The notes: a model not told the origin generated them from the letters alone. Shown: positions 18,258 through 28,129, counted from the stretch's first letter. The stretch: 58,339 nt of DNA from Bacteroidales bacterium M6 (GCA_001689485.1 LUJQ01000052.1:1-58339), one strand, 5' to 3'. A program made the numbers and translations.

Positions 18258-19583
18258 ATGGAAGGAGATAAAACCATCGGGACATCTGTCGGCGAGGGGC
18301 AGGCAAAGGCAAGGCTGCCTCTGCCCAAAGCCGACAAATACATATGGGCTATCTATATAGCGATTCTCGCTATATCGGTGATAGAGCTTTACAGCGCCTC
18401 GTCACGCGAGGTGCAGGCCACCAACGTGTTCGGCCCGCTGCTCCGCCACGGCAAAATGCTGTTGCTGGGCGTGGGGCTTACTGTAGGCTTGTCGAGACTC
18501 AAATACAAATGGCTGATTCCGCTGACACCGCTGTTCGTCACCGTGACGGTGGTACTGGCCGTTTATGTGCTCTTCAAAGGCGACATCATCAACGGGGCAC
18601 GCCGCAGCACCACGCTGTTAGGGATTCCGATACAGCCTGCAGAGCTGCTTAAACTTGCCGTAGTGCTGCTGATAGCATTGGTCATGTCGCGGTCGCAGAT
18701 GCGGCGCGGGGTTACGACGGCAGGCATTGCCGTCAGCGCTTCGTTCGTGCTGCTATGCAGCGGGTTGCTTTTCACCCAAGGTCTGACCAACACCCTGCTG
18801 CTGATGGGCATATCGTTCGCGATGATGCTTATCGGCGGGGTCCAGCTAAAGAAGTTTGCCGCAGTTCTGCTTGTTTACGGGCTGCTGGGGGGTGGCGCGG
18901 CACTATACAAAATGTCGTCGGCGCCGGAATATTCCCAGGCCGAACAGCTGCACATAGCGGAAACGGGGAAGAACTTCAAAGGGGAAGAGGCGTCGCTACA
19001 ACGCAAGGGAACCTGGAAAGAGCGCATCGCCCGCTGGCGTAACGACACGGTGCCTAAATACGCCCAACCTATCAATTCCGAAAACAGGCAGGAGCAATAT
19101 TCGTATATGGCGCAGGCCAACGGAGGGATTATCGGGCAGCTGCCGGGCAACTCCCGTGAAACTGCACGGTTGCCACTGGCATTCTCCGACTATATTTTCG
19201 CCATCGTGGTGGAGGACTGGGGATTTCTCGGCGGGATGTTCCTGCTGGCCCTCTACCTCATGCTGCTGGCCCGCGCCGGGGCTATCGCCTCGCGCTGCTC
19301 ACGTGCGTTCCCGGCACTCCTGGTGATGGGGATGGCAGTGATGATAGTGCTGCAGGCGCTTTTCCATATGGCGATTGTGACGGGGGTATTCCCGGTGTCA
19401 GGCCAGCCGCTCCCGCTGATTTCCAAAGGGGGCTCGTCGATTATAGCCACCTCGATAGCTTTCGGCATAATGCTGAGTGTAAGCCGGTTTGCAGTCCAGA
19501 ACGACAAACGCAAGGATGTCAATGCCGAAATCCTGGAACTGCCGGCAGAAGTTGCAACCGATAATCCGGGTAAAATCAGTTAA
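18258..19583 (+). CDS. ftsW: SEDS-family septal peptidoglycan polymerase FtsW
   Basis: The product has 441 residues and about ten membrane helices, beginning near residue 30. SEDS signatures include QPAELLKLAVVLLIA (about 122), an extended loop between helices with FSDYIFAIVVEDWGFLGG (about 310) and GQPLPLISKGGSSII (about 380). FtsW polymerises glycan strands from lipid II at the septum and pairs with FtsI. It lies between murD and murG, the usual dcw position, which favours FtsW over RodA. Confidence 0.95.
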   Translation: MEGDKTIGTSVGEGQAKARLPLPKADKYIWAIYIAILAISVIELYSASSREVQATNVFGPLLRHGKMLLLGVGLTVGLSRLKYKWLIPLTPLFVTVTVVLAVYVLFKGDIINGARRSTTLLGIPIQPAELLKLAVVLLIALVMSRSQMRRGVTTAGIAVSASFVLLCSGLLFTQGLTNTLLLMGISFAMMLIGGVQLKKFAAVLLVYGLLGGGAALYKMSSAPEYSQAEQLHIAETGKNFKGEEASLQRKGTWKERIARWRNDTVPKYAQPINSENRQEQYSYMAQANGGIIGQLPGNSRETARLPLAFSDYIFAIVVEDWGFLGGMFLLALYLMLLARAGAIASRCSRAFPALLVMGMAVMIVLQALFHMAIVTGVFPVSGQPLPLISKGGSSIIATSIAFGIMLSVSRFAVQNDKRKDVNAEILELPAEVATDNPGKIS

Positions 19584-19588
19584 TTGAA

Positions 19589-20677
19589 ATGAAGATACTT
19601 ATATCAGGAGGGGGAACCGGGGGGCATATATTCCCGGCGCTGGCAATAGCAAACGCCGTAAAGAGGCGCGACCCACAGGCCGACATCCTTTTTGTAGGGG
19701 CACTCGGACGCATGGAGATGGAGCGTGTGCCTGCTGCCGGTTACGAAATCGTGGGACTTCCCGTTGCCGGGTTCGACCGCAAACGGCTGTGGCGCAATTT
19801 CGGCGTTGTATGGAAGCTGTGGCGCAGCATGCGCAAGGCCAAGAAGGTGCTTCGCGATTTCCAGCCCGACATCGCCGTCGGTGTAGGGGGATATGCCTCA
19901 GGGCCGATGCTAAAAGAGGCTCAAAAACAAGGCATCCCGACCCTTATACAGGAGCAGAATTCATATGCCGGTGTTACCAACAAGCTGCTGGCCGCCAATG
20001 CCGGGCGTATCTGCGTGGCCTACGACGGGATGGAGCGATTTTTCCCTGAAGGAAAAATCGTAAAAACAGGCAATCCCGTGCGTAAAAACATCGTGAGCCT
20101 GAACATAAGCCATGAAGATGCCAAACGCGAGCTGGGATTCAACCCCAACCGCCCGTTGGTGGTAGTGGTAGGTGGCAGCCTCGGGGCACGCACCATCAAT
20201 GACTCCATGAAGCTTGCGGTGCGGCAGATGCTCAAATCGGGGGCATCGGTGCTGTGGCAGACCGGCAAACTATATGCCGAGGAATGCAGCACGGCTGTTG
20301 CCGACATCAACGACCCCAACCTCCAGGTCACACCGTTTGTAAGCCGCATGGATTTGGTTTACCGTGGCGCCGACCTGCTGGTGTCGCGTGCGGGGGCAAG
20401 CACAATTTCGGAGATACAGCTCGTCGGTGCGCCAGCCATATTGGTGCCGTCGCCCAACGTGGCCGAAGACCACCAGCGCAAAAATGCCGAGGCATTGGCC
20501 AAACGCGATGCCGCAGTGATGATTCTCGACCGCGAATGCGCGGCCAGGCTCCCTGAGGCTGTCACCGAACTGCTCCGCGACCCCTCACGCCGCAAGGCTA
20601 TCGGTGCCAATGCCAGGAAAATGGCGCTTGAAAATTCCGATGATGCCATCGTTAACGAAATCATGAAACTGATTTGA
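19589..20677 (+). CDS. murG: Undecaprenyl-PP-MurNAc-pentapeptide GlcNAc transferase MurG
   Basis: This 362-residue GT-B enzyme (GT28) opens with ILISGGGTGGHIFPALAIANA, the diphosphate/lipid-I binding glycine loop. GVGGYASGP and LIQEQNSYAGVTNK are further N-domain signatures. GGSLGARTIND and SRAGASTISEI form the UDP-GlcNAc site. It makes lipid II at the inner face of the cytoplasmic membrane. It begins 5 bases after the ftsW stop. Confidence 0.97.
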   Translation: MKILISGGGTGGHIFPALAIANAVKRRDPQADILFVGALGRMEMERVPAAGYEIVGLPVAGFDRKRLWRNFGVVWKLWRSMRKAKKVLRDFQPDIAVGVGGYASGPMLKEAQKQGIPTLIQEQNSYAGVTNKLLAANAGRICVAYDGMERFFPEGKIVKTGNPVRKNIVSLNISHEDAKRELGFNPNRPLVVVVGGSLGARTINDSMKLAVRQMLKSGASVLWQTGKLYAEECSTAVADINDPNLQVTPFVSRMDLVYRGADLLVSRAGASTISEIQLVGAPAILVPSPNVAEDHQRKNAEALAKRDAAVMILDRECAARLPEAVTELLRDPSRRKAIGANARKMALENSDDAIVNEIMKLI

Positions 20678-20687
20678 AGCCGATTAA

Positions 20688-22088
20688 ATGAAGCAGATAT
20701 ATTTTGTAGGGGCAGGAGGGATAGGAATGGCCGCACTGGAGCGGTATTTCCTTTCAAAAGGTTACGCAGTTGCAGGCTACGACCGCACACCCAGCGAGCT
20801 GACCGGGCATCTCCAGCAGGAGGGTGCGGTTATCGCTTTCGATGACGATGTAGAGAAAGCCGTGCCGCAGGCATTCCGCAACCCGGCCGACACCTTGGTG
20901 GTCTACACCCCTGCCGTGCCTGAAGACACGGCTGTCATGACCTATTTCCGCCAGGGAGGCTTCGAGATGATAAAACGGGCCGCACTGCTGGGTAAGATAA
21001 CCCGGGAGAGCAAGGGGCTGTGTTTTGCCGGGACCCACGGCAAAACAACCACCTCGTCAATGGCAGCCCACATAATGCATAACTGCCCTACGGGATGCAA
21101 CGCATTCCTAGGCGGGGTGTTGCGCAACTACGATTCCAACTTCCTGCTTGCGCCCGCAAGCCCCTATGCAATCATAGAGGCTGACGAATTCGACCGCTCG
21201 TTTCACCATCTCACACCATATATCGCGGTAGTCACCGCGACCGACCCCGACCATCTCGACATTTACGGCACCGAGGAAGCATATCTCGAAAGCTTCGCCC
21301 ACTTCACAGAGCTGGTGCAGCCCGGTGGCGCACTGGTAGTGCATGAAGGATTGAAACTCAGGCCGCGACCCGCCGAAGGGGTCAGGATGTTCACCTATGG
21401 CCGCGACCATGGCGATTTCCATGCCTCAGGCATAAGGCGCGGCAACGGGGAGATACATTTCGACTTCGTGCATCCCGGCGGGGAAATCAAGGACATAAAC
21501 CTGGGAGTGCCTGTGGAAGTGAACATAGAAAACGCCGTGGCGGCACTGGCGGCATGCTATCTCACAGGGGATATGGATGCCGAAAAGGCACGTGAGGCAA
21601 TGGGAAGCTTCCTCGGGGCAAAACGCCGGTTCGAATTCTGGGTAAAGGAACCTGACACTACCGACGCCGAAGGCAACGTTACCCACGGCAGGGTGGTTAT
21701 CGACGATTATGCCCACCATCCCGACGAACTCCGAGCCTCGATAAGCTCGGTCAAAGCCCTCTACCCCGACAGGGAGCTGACTGTGGCTTTCCAGCCACAC
21801 CTCTACACCCGCACACGCGACTTTGCCGAAGGGTTTGCCGAAGCGCTCGACCTTGCCGACGAGGTGATATTGCTCGACATTTATCCCGCCCGCGAACTGC
21901 CTATCGAGGGGGTGACTTCACAAATCATATTCGACCGTATGAAATGCGAAAAAAAACTGCTTATCAGGCGTGAGGATTTGACAAAGACGGTAAAAAACCG
22001 TAATTTTGAGATACTTTTGACTGCCGGGGCGGGCGACATCGCCGACCTGGTGCCTGAAGTTGTGAAAGCCTTGGAATCAAACGGATAA
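20688..22088 (+). CDS. murC: UDP-MurNAc:L-alanine ligase MurC
   Basis: The 466-residue Mur ligase starts IYFVGAGGIGMAALERYF. The ATP loop GTHGKTTTSS is near residue 115, EADEFDRSF near 165, and DDYAHHPDE near 340. It adds the first amino acid, L-Ala, to UDP-MurNAc. It starts 10 bases after murG. The chain is somewhat short of some Mpl-like paralogues, and its position in the dcw cluster supports MurC. Confidence 0.95.
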   Translation: MKQIYFVGAGGIGMAALERYFLSKGYAVAGYDRTPSELTGHLQQEGAVIAFDDDVEKAVPQAFRNPADTLVVYTPAVPEDTAVMTYFRQGGFEMIKRAALLGKITRESKGLCFAGTHGKTTTSSMAAHIMHNCPTGCNAFLGGVLRNYDSNFLLAPASPYAIIEADEFDRSFHHLTPYIAVVTATDPDHLDIYGTEEAYLESFAHFTELVQPGGALVVHEGLKLRPRPAEGVRMFTYGRDHGDFHASGIRRGNGEIHFDFVHPGGEIKDINLGVPVEVNIENAVAALAACYLTGDMDAEKAREAMGSFLGAKRRFEFWVKEPDTTDAEGNVTHGRVVIDDYAHHPDELRASISSVKALYPDRELTVAFQPHLYTRTRDFAEGFAEALDLADEVILLDIYPARELPIEGVTSQIIFDRMKCEKKLLIRREDLTKTVKNRNFEILLTAGAGDIADLVPEVVKALESNG

Positions 22089-22115
22089 TCACTACAACCA
22101 ACCCAGACGAGGACG

Positions 22116-22997
22116 ATGACGAAAAGCGGGGTCATAAGATGCATGTTATCGGTGGTGCTGACAGTTTACCTGGTCATGGCACTGCTGATTTCCAACGATA
22201 TGGCCGCACGGGAAATGTGCCGTGGGCTGGAAGTGAAGGTGGAACACAATACCGCCTCACGCAACTTCGTCACCCCCGACGAGGTGCGCCGGCTCCTGCA
22301 TGAATGGGGCCTGGACAATGTGAACGGGCCGGCATCGGCGGTAGACCTGCAGAAAATAGAGGACAAGCTCGACGGTATCGACCTTATCGAAAATGCCGTG
22401 GCGGAGCGCCTTGCCGACAACCGTATCCGTGTGACAATAACCCCGATGATACCCGTGGCGCGTATTTTCGACCGAAACAGGTCATATTATATCAACCGTG
22501 CGGGCAAACGCCTCACGGCCACCGCCCGTTTCCGCCTTGATGTGCCGGTGGTCACAGGGTCGTTTGACTCAGCCCACAACCCCCGTATGCTTCTGCCGCT
22601 TATCGAACGCATAAGCAACGATTCGGCATGGAACGCCATAGTGGCGCAAATAATGGTAGAGCCTCGCACTCACGACGTTATCCTCGTGCCGATGATTCGC
22701 GGCCATGTAATCAACCTGGGCGACACCGCCGACATTGACGACAAGCTTGAAAGGGTGATGACAATGTATCGGAAGGTACTTCCTGTAAAAGGCTGGAACC
22801 ACTACGACACTTTAAGTGTTAAATGGGGGGGGCAGGTGGTTGCCACCCGGAGGATGAAGAGCATCCCGGAACCCTTCATAAGGTTCGACCAGGAGGGAGA
22901 GGAGGAATTTGAAAGCATCGACAACATGCTTGTAGGTGACACGATAGGACTCCCCGCCAAAAAGAGAGTCGCAACAAAACCAAACAAAAACACCTGA
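22116..22997 (+). CDS. ftsQ: Divisome protein FtsQ
   Basis: The 293-residue protein has one N-terminal membrane helix (about residues 6-25, CMLSVVLTVYLVMALLIS). A periplasmic part with POTRA-like (FVTPDEVRRLLHEWG, DLIENAVAERLADNRIRVTI) and beta domains follows. It is a bitopic organiser that links early and late division proteins. Weak conservation is normal for the family, and position between murC and ftsA supports the call. Confidence 0.9.
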   Translation: MTKSGVIRCMLSVVLTVYLVMALLISNDMAAREMCRGLEVKVEHNTASRNFVTPDEVRRLLHEWGLDNVNGPASAVDLQKIEDKLDGIDLIENAVAERLADNRIRVTITPMIPVARIFDRNRSYYINRAGKRLTATARFRLDVPVVTGSFDSAHNPRMLLPLIERISNDSAWNAIVAQIMVEPRTHDVILVPMIRGHVINLGDTADIDDKLERVMTMYRKVLPVKGWNHYDTLSVKWGGQVVATRRMKSIPEPFIRFDQEGEEEFESIDNMLVGDTIGLPAKKRVATKPNKNT

Positions 22998-23024
22998 CAA
23001 CAACGATTGGAACAACAACTATAT

Positions 23025-24461
23025 ATGGGAGAAAACAACACGGAACGCTACATCGTGGCGTTTGAAATAGGAAGCTCTAAGATTCGGGGCGCGATAGGGT
23101 CGGTCGACAATTCGGGAGTTGTCGACGTGATTGCCGTGGAAGAGGAGAAGCTGACCGACAAGGTGCGCTACGGGTGCATCCAGAATGTCGACGTCAGCAT
23201 CGCCCTGGGGCATATTGCCGAACGGCTGCAATCATACCCCCGTATCGAGCCTCGCAAAATCACCGGGGTGTATGTGGCCCTTGGGGGCCGCACCCTCACC
23301 AGCCGCACCGTGGATGTAAATCTCTCACTCCCTGCCGAAACCGAAATCACAACGCCTATTATCAACGACCTCAGCCAGCAGGCCAAGGCCGCCATAGGCG
23401 GTGAACGCGACGTTGTGGATGTAGTGCCGGTGCGCTTCACCGTAGACAACAAGACCCAGGCAACCCCCATAGGGTCGTACGGGCAGACGGTAGGCGCCCG
23501 CATGACGGTTCTCAGCTGCGCACCGCAGATGAAACGCATGCTGCGCCGTGTGATTTACGAGCGCCTGGGGCTTACCATCAACGGTTACATACCGCGCGTC
23601 ATAGCCGAAGCCTCAATGACCCTAACCGACGACGAACGACGCCTCGGGTGCATGTTTGCCGACTTCGGGGCAGAAACGACATCGGTGGCAATCTATAAGA
23701 ACGGGGCGCCGCTTTATGTGGCCACCCTCCCGATGGGGTCGCGCAACATCACCCTTGACCTCACCGCCCTCAACTATATCGAGGAGCGTGCCGAAGAAAT
23801 CAAGAAAGTCAGCGGCAACGCCATGCACCAGGAAACCATGCGCCGTAAAGGCCCCGGCGAAAGTATCGACTATTCCGAAATCAACAACTACGTGCATGCC
23901 CGTGCGGATGAAATCATAGCCAACATCATGGCGCAGATGGAATATGCCGGTGTGCGCGACACCGACCTGCCCGGCGGGATTATCATCGTCGGCGGAGGCG
24001 CACGCCTGCGCGGCTTCAACGAACTGCTGGCACAACAAAGCAAGATGAAGGTGCGCCAAGGCGCCCCCACAGCCTCAGTCCGCATCACCGACGGTTCGAT
24101 TGACCGCACCGAGATAGTCGACGTGATATCAATCCTGGTGGCAGCCGCCGGTATGCCCCCCGCCGAATGCCTCACGCCTATGCCGGAAAGACCGGCAAAG
24201 ACCGACGACGCAGAGGGCAATTCATATGAATCGCTTTACGGGAAAGGCGACCTCAAGGGCAAATCGCGCATAGGCCGCATGGACGACGACCGCGACGACG
24301 AGGATGAAGACTATAACGATGACGAGGAAATGGAACGGGCAAAGAAGAAAAAACATAAGTCACAGCACGACGGGCAACGCGGCGGATTCTCGCATGTGCT
24401 CTCCGGACTGAAGGACCGCATTGCCCGGATTATCGACGACAATTCCGATTTCCAGGACTGA
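23025..24461 (+). CDS. ftsA: Actin-like divisome protein FtsA
   Basis: The ATG at 23025 is chosen over the TTG at 23007, giving 478 residues. Actin-fold motifs are VAFEIGSSKIRGAIG (phosphate 1, about 9-23), MFADFGAETTSVAIYKNG (phosphate 2, about 211) and IIIVGGGARLRGF (adenosine motif, about 318). The tail holds an unusually acidic stretch (about 417-440, rich in D/E), then a Lys-rich segment and a predicted amphipathic helix (LSGLKDRIARIIDD). That helix could serve as the membrane-targeting sequence that anchors FtsZ. Confidence 0.95.
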   Translation: MGENNTERYIVAFEIGSSKIRGAIGSVDNSGVVDVIAVEEEKLTDKVRYGCIQNVDVSIALGHIAERLQSYPRIEPRKITGVYVALGGRTLTSRTVDVNLSLPAETEITTPIINDLSQQAKAAIGGERDVVDVVPVRFTVDNKTQATPIGSYGQTVGARMTVLSCAPQMKRMLRRVIYERLGLTINGYIPRVIAEASMTLTDDERRLGCMFADFGAETTSVAIYKNGAPLYVATLPMGSRNITLDLTALNYIEERAEEIKKVSGNAMHQETMRRKGPGESIDYSEINNYVHARADEIIANIMAQMEYAGVRDTDLPGGIIIVGGGARLRGFNELLAQQSKMKVRQGAPTASVRITDGSIDRTEIVDVISILVAAAGMPPAECLTPMPERPAKTDDAEGNSYESLYGKGDLKGKSRIGRMDDDRDDEDEDYNDDEEMERAKKKKHKSQHDGQRGGFSHVLSGLKDRIARIIDDNSDFQD

Positions 24462-24499
24462 AAGCCCCGTAATCCATTCACCACACAAGCTGAATCATT

Positions 24500-25900
24500 A
24501 TGACAATCGACGATATAGAAAGGAACTCAAGCTTCGTTGACGAAAACCGCGACGAGGTGATAATCAAGGTAATCGGTGTTGGCGGAGGGGGCGACAACGC
24601 CGTAAACCACATGTATGAACAAGGGATACGGAAAGTATCGTTCGTGGTTTGCAACACCGACAAGCAGGCTCTCAATAACTCCGTGGTTCCAAACCGGCTG
24701 CTCATAGGCCCAAACATCACCAAAGGGCTGGGTGCCGGCAACAACCCCGAACTTGCCCGGCAGGCCGCCGAGGAAAGTGCCGACGAAATAGCACGTCTTT
24801 TCGACGACGAGACCAAGATGGTGTTCATCACCGCCGGAATGGGCGGCGGCACAGGCACCGGGGCAGGCCCCGTTGTGGCACGCATAGCACAGGAGCGCGG
24901 GTTGCTGACAATCGGCATTGTGACCATCCCCTTCTTTTTCGAAGGGGAAAAGAAGATTTTCAAAGCCCTCGACGGGGCGGAGGAGATGAGCAAATATGTC
25001 GACGCCCTGCTGGTGGTCAACAACGAGCAGCTGACCGAAATATATCCCGACCTCGACTGGATGAACGCTTTCGGCAAGGCCGACGACACACTCAGCAACG
25101 CGGCTCGTTCCATTTCGGAACTAATCACCTGCGACGGCTATATGAACCTCGACTTCAACGATGTCAACACCACACTGCGCAACGGCGGGGCGGCGATTAT
25201 ATCGACCGGCTTCGGCGAAGGGGAACACCGTGTCACCAAGGCGATAGAGGACGCCCTAAACTCACCGTTGCTCAAAAACAAGGACATTTTCGGGTCGAAA
25301 CGGTTGCTGTTCAACCTCTACTTCTCGCGCGAGGCCGACCAGAAATTCGTTATGGGCGAGGCAAAAGAGCTCACATCGTTCATATCGAACATCGACAAGG
25401 GAGTGGATGTGATTTACGGTATCGGGTTCGACGAAACACTCGGCAACAAAATCAAAATCACCATCCTTGCCGCAGGGTTCGAGCTGTCGATCAAAGGCGA
25501 CAAAAAGAACGGCACGGCCAAACCTGCCTCATCAGGCCGTAACCCGTTCCGCCGTCCCGAAACCACGGAGGAGGAACCTGAAACCACCGCAGAGGAGACG
25601 CTCAAAAACGTTTATGGGGAAGATAAGGTGAAAACCATCGAACGCGACCGCGCCTCACTGCGCTACATCATCCTGCAACCCGACCAGTTCGACGATGATT
25701 CCATCATAGAGACGTTCGAGCACAGCCCGGCCTACAACCGCGACAAAAAGATTGCCGACGAGGTGCGCAACACCCCCGGCAAACAACCTCCCCGGGAAAA
25801 GGGAACCGACGCATCCGAAAGCCCCGATGGCAGGCCGTCAGCCTCCTCCACCCTCGACAACCTCGCCGCCGAATCAAACTCCAAGGTAATCGAGTTCTAA
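24500..25900 (+). CDS. ftsZ: Tubulin-like division GTPase FtsZ
   Basis: The 466-residue protein carries VIGVGGGGDNAVNHM near residue 20, the tubulin signature GGGTGTGAG near 117 and NTDKQAL near 52. The GTPase/T7 region includes NVDDITT-type sequence (DFNDVNTTLRNGGAAI, about 216). The core ends near residue 330 and a long, charged linker follows. The C-terminus, ending in NSKVIEF, differs from the proteobacterial FtsA-binding peptide. FtsZ forms the cytokinetic ring. It is the last dcw gene, followed by a strong terminator. Confidence 0.97.
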   Translation: MTIDDIERNSSFVDENRDEVIIKVIGVGGGGDNAVNHMYEQGIRKVSFVVCNTDKQALNNSVVPNRLLIGPNITKGLGAGNNPELARQAAEESADEIARLFDDETKMVFITAGMGGGTGTGAGPVVARIAQERGLLTIGIVTIPFFFEGEKKIFKALDGAEEMSKYVDALLVVNNEQLTEIYPDLDWMNAFGKADDTLSNAARSISELITCDGYMNLDFNDVNTTLRNGGAAIISTGFGEGEHRVTKAIEDALNSPLLKNKDIFGSKRLLFNLYFSREADQKFVMGEAKELTSFISNIDKGVDVIYGIGFDETLGNKIKITILAAGFELSIKGDKKNGTAKPASSGRNPFRRPETTEEEPETTAEETLKNVYGEDKVKTIERDRASLRYIILQPDQFDDDSIIETFEHSPAYNRDKKIADEVRNTPGKQPPREKGTDASESPDGRPSASSTLDNLAAESNSKVIEF

Positions 25901-25955
25901 ACACATAAGCAACCTTGAACCCACGAAGGACACCAAACCCCTGACATATACAATT

Positions 25956-25995
25956 TAAGGAGGCAGTAAAAATATTATACTGCCTCCTTATTTTA
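25956..25995 (+). terminator. Terminator closing the dcw cluster
   Basis: Arms 25956-25968 and 25978-25990 pair over 13 bases (TAAGGAGGCAGTA with TACTGCCTCCTTA) around a 9-base loop, followed by TTTTAT. With the terminator at 10235-10277 this bounds the whole rsmH-ftsZ unit. Confidence 0.9.
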
Positions 25996-26029
25996 TCCTA
26001 TTCATTTTATTGATTAAAATTACCATTCT

Positions 26030-26060
26030 TTTGTGAATCAACTTTTCCTTCGTATATTTG
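26030..26060 (+). promoter_or_regulatory. Consensus Bacteroidetes promoter for the C10 protease
   Basis: TTTG at 26030-26033 and TATATTTG at 26053-26060 are exactly 19 bases apart. The start site would be near 26067 and the ATG is at 26110. Confidence 0.85.
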
Positions 26061-26109
26061 CATACATACGATTCTAATTACGTATCGCCTTGTTTAAACG
26101 CTTAAACAT

Positions 26110-27402
26110 ATGAGGAACGTTTCATTATCTTTGTCGATAATTATCATCGCATGTTCATGTTCTGACAATGAGCCAAGATTTGAACGACATGAGAAACATC
26201 CAATTGAATCAGACAGTCAATTTCCAAGAACTACACAAGATGCAATAAACATTGCTGCCAATGCGTCAAAATGGCTTTATGACGAAGATTGTACATCACG
26301 CTCCGATATAAGAAGCATCAATCCATCTGAAATCAAAATCATGTCAACATCAGCAAAAAGCCGTTCAACAGGCGTTGACACCTTGATGTACGTGGTAAAT
26401 TATGCCGACAGCATGGGATTTGCCTTAGTCCCCAAAAATCCAGCGGCACCATCCGTAATGGCAGTTACCGTAGCAGGACATTATGACCCGAATGTCCCGG
26501 TTGAAAATCCACCCTTTAATGATTACATCAAATCTGTCATTAACTATCTGTCACTACTACCGATAGACTCTTTAGCCAAACCTCCTATTGGAGGCGGTCT
26601 GCAGCCCGGTTGTGAAAAGACTGTTTATGACACCACATGGATTAAACATATCCCCCCACGTGTAAAAGTCAGATGGTCACAAAGAAATCCGTACGGAATA
26701 GAATGCCCAAATGGTATAGCGGGATGCTCCAACACCGCAGTTGCAATGATGATGACATATTTTGAGCACCCCAAAACCATTGAGCTGACTTATAAGCCCG
26801 AACAGCCTGTTGTCAATCTTGATTGGAAGGCAATGAAAAAACATCGAACCAGCACCAAATGGGGTACATTTTGTGCCTGCCACCCAAATCAAGAAACAAT
26901 ACACCTAATGATTGCACAACTATGCAGAGAAATAGGCCATAGGTCAGAAACAATTTATCTAGAACAGTCATCAGGGACATATACAAGCGGCACAATGGAG
27001 GCATTAAAGTCTTTAGGATATACCTCTCTCAGTTATCATTCATGCAATAAATTATCTGTAGCGAATGCTTTAGACAATCAAAGCATGCTCTTAATGGAAG
27101 GTGATGATAAACATGGCAAAGGAGCACACATGTGGCTATGCGACGGAGTAAAGTATTATAAACTTACAGCGTATCGTTACATAACGACCGATGGAGGTCT
27201 GACATGGAAACCTGACGGAGGCCCTTTATGGACTAGTGAAGAATGCTATAATTTCTTTCATTGGGGAGATACATCAGGGAACTACGCCGGATATTACCGT
27301 GATATGTATTTCCAGCCCATAGACAAGACCTCTCAGGAACCATCTGAATATGATTTCTGTATTTGGCCGGCTTTTACAAAAGTAACCTTCAATTCACATT
27401 AA
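26110..27402 (+). CDS. Secreted C10-family (streptopain-like) cysteine protease, lipoprotein
   Basis: The 430-residue product starts with a short signal peptide and a lipobox-like IIAC at Cys15. About residues 35-140 form a propeptide-like domain (YVVNYADSMGFALVPKN, then VTVAGHYD), as in streptopain and Bacteroides Bfp proteases. The catalytic Cys206 lies in AGCSNTAVAMMMTYF and the catalytic His340 in GAHMWLCDG, both matching family C10. It would be a membrane- or surface-attached protease acting outside the cytoplasm. The DNA is visibly AT-richer than its neighbours, suggesting transfer. A lipoprotein gene follows 11 bases after the stop. The target protein is unknown. Confidence 0.88.
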   Translation: MRNVSLSLSIIIIACSCSDNEPRFERHEKHPIESDSQFPRTTQDAINIAANASKWLYDEDCTSRSDIRSINPSEIKIMSTSAKSRSTGVDTLMYVVNYADSMGFALVPKNPAAPSVMAVTVAGHYDPNVPVENPPFNDYIKSVINYLSLLPIDSLAKPPIGGGLQPGCEKTVYDTTWIKHIPPRVKVRWSQRNPYGIECPNGIAGCSNTAVAMMMTYFEHPKTIELTYKPEQPVVNLDWKAMKKHRTSTKWGTFCACHPNQETIHLMIAQLCREIGHRSETIYLEQSSGTYTSGTMEALKSLGYTSLSYHSCNKLSVANALDNQSMLLMEGDDKHGKGAHMWLCDGVKYYKLTAYRYITTDGGLTWKPDGGPLWTSEECYNFFHWGDTSGNYAGYYRDMYFQPIDKTSQEPSEYDFCIWPAFTKVTFNSH

Positions 27403-27413
27403 TCCTCTTCAAT

Positions 27414-28055
27414 ATGAACAAGCATTTATTGTATTTAGCATGTGGCGTTATCAGCTTCATGTTCTGTCAGAGTTCTTGCAGCACTGACACGCCTTCACCA
27501 AACGAAGAATCAACAATTACGAATAGCAATACAGGGACAGATGATACTGATAACGGGTCAGGATTCCATGACCGTTATCACGATTTCCCCGGCTTCTCAT
27601 TGTTTAATGCCAAAGACCGGGAGCAGACATTTTCGTCAGAAGGAGGAATCAGGGAAGTTAAAGCCAAAGTGAACGGAGTCGCCATTTTTTGGTATATAAC
27701 ATCACACCCATTATATCCTGCACCTGAGATTCGTTCAGACATATATTTTTGGAATCCGAAAGACTGCTATGACGAAAAGCAATTTTTGGCAAGTGATTAT
27801 GTCCATGACGACGATTTAATCAATCCTCCATATGAATTCGAGATTAAGGAGGGGGCTAATTCCGAACATCAGAAAGTCCCTACCAAACTGGAATTTTCAT
27901 TTAAATGGCTACATGTGCTATCGTTACCTGAAGGACAAATCACAATAACAGCGCAGCCGAACGATACCGGGCTGGAGCGCCGTATAATCCTTATGGCACA
28001 TCCTACCGACGGATATGACATAAACAATTATATCGAGATTATCCAAGCTCCCTGA
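27414..28055 (+). CDS. BACON-like lipoprotein next to the C10 protease
   Basis: The ATG at 27414 gives 213 residues with a signal peptide (LLYLACGVISFMFC) and cysteines at about 18 and 22 as candidate lipidation sites. A low-complexity Ser/Thr/Asn-rich linker follows. The rest resembles a BACON-type beta-sandwich: EQTFSSEGGIREVKAKVNG at its start and ITAQPNDTGLERRIILMAH near the end. Its tight coupling to the C10 protease suggests a joint function, such as an inhibitor, chaperone or binding partner. C10 proteases of Streptococcus and Bacteroides can have neighbouring inhibitors, but this protein does not look like the short propeptide-like ones, so the role is open. Confidence 0.65.
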   Translation: MNKHLLYLACGVISFMFCQSSCSTDTPSPNEESTITNSNTGTDDTDNGSGFHDRYHDFPGFSLFNAKDREQTFSSEGGIREVKAKVNGVAIFWYITSHPLYPAPEIRSDIYFWNPKDCYDEKQFLASDYVHDDDLINPPYEFEIKEGANSEHQKVPTKLEFSFKWLHVLSLPEGQITITAQPNDTGLERRIILMAHPTDGYDINNYIEIIQAP

Positions 28056-28129
28056 ATCAACGCTACAGAGGAATCGGATTCTAACACAGACTGGGATTGG
28101 TTATCAGTAAATAAAGCCTGCATCTTCCG

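Noticed and set aside
23007..23024. TTG start for ftsA
   Set aside because: The ATG at 23025 gives the usual N-terminus; the extra six codons have no support.
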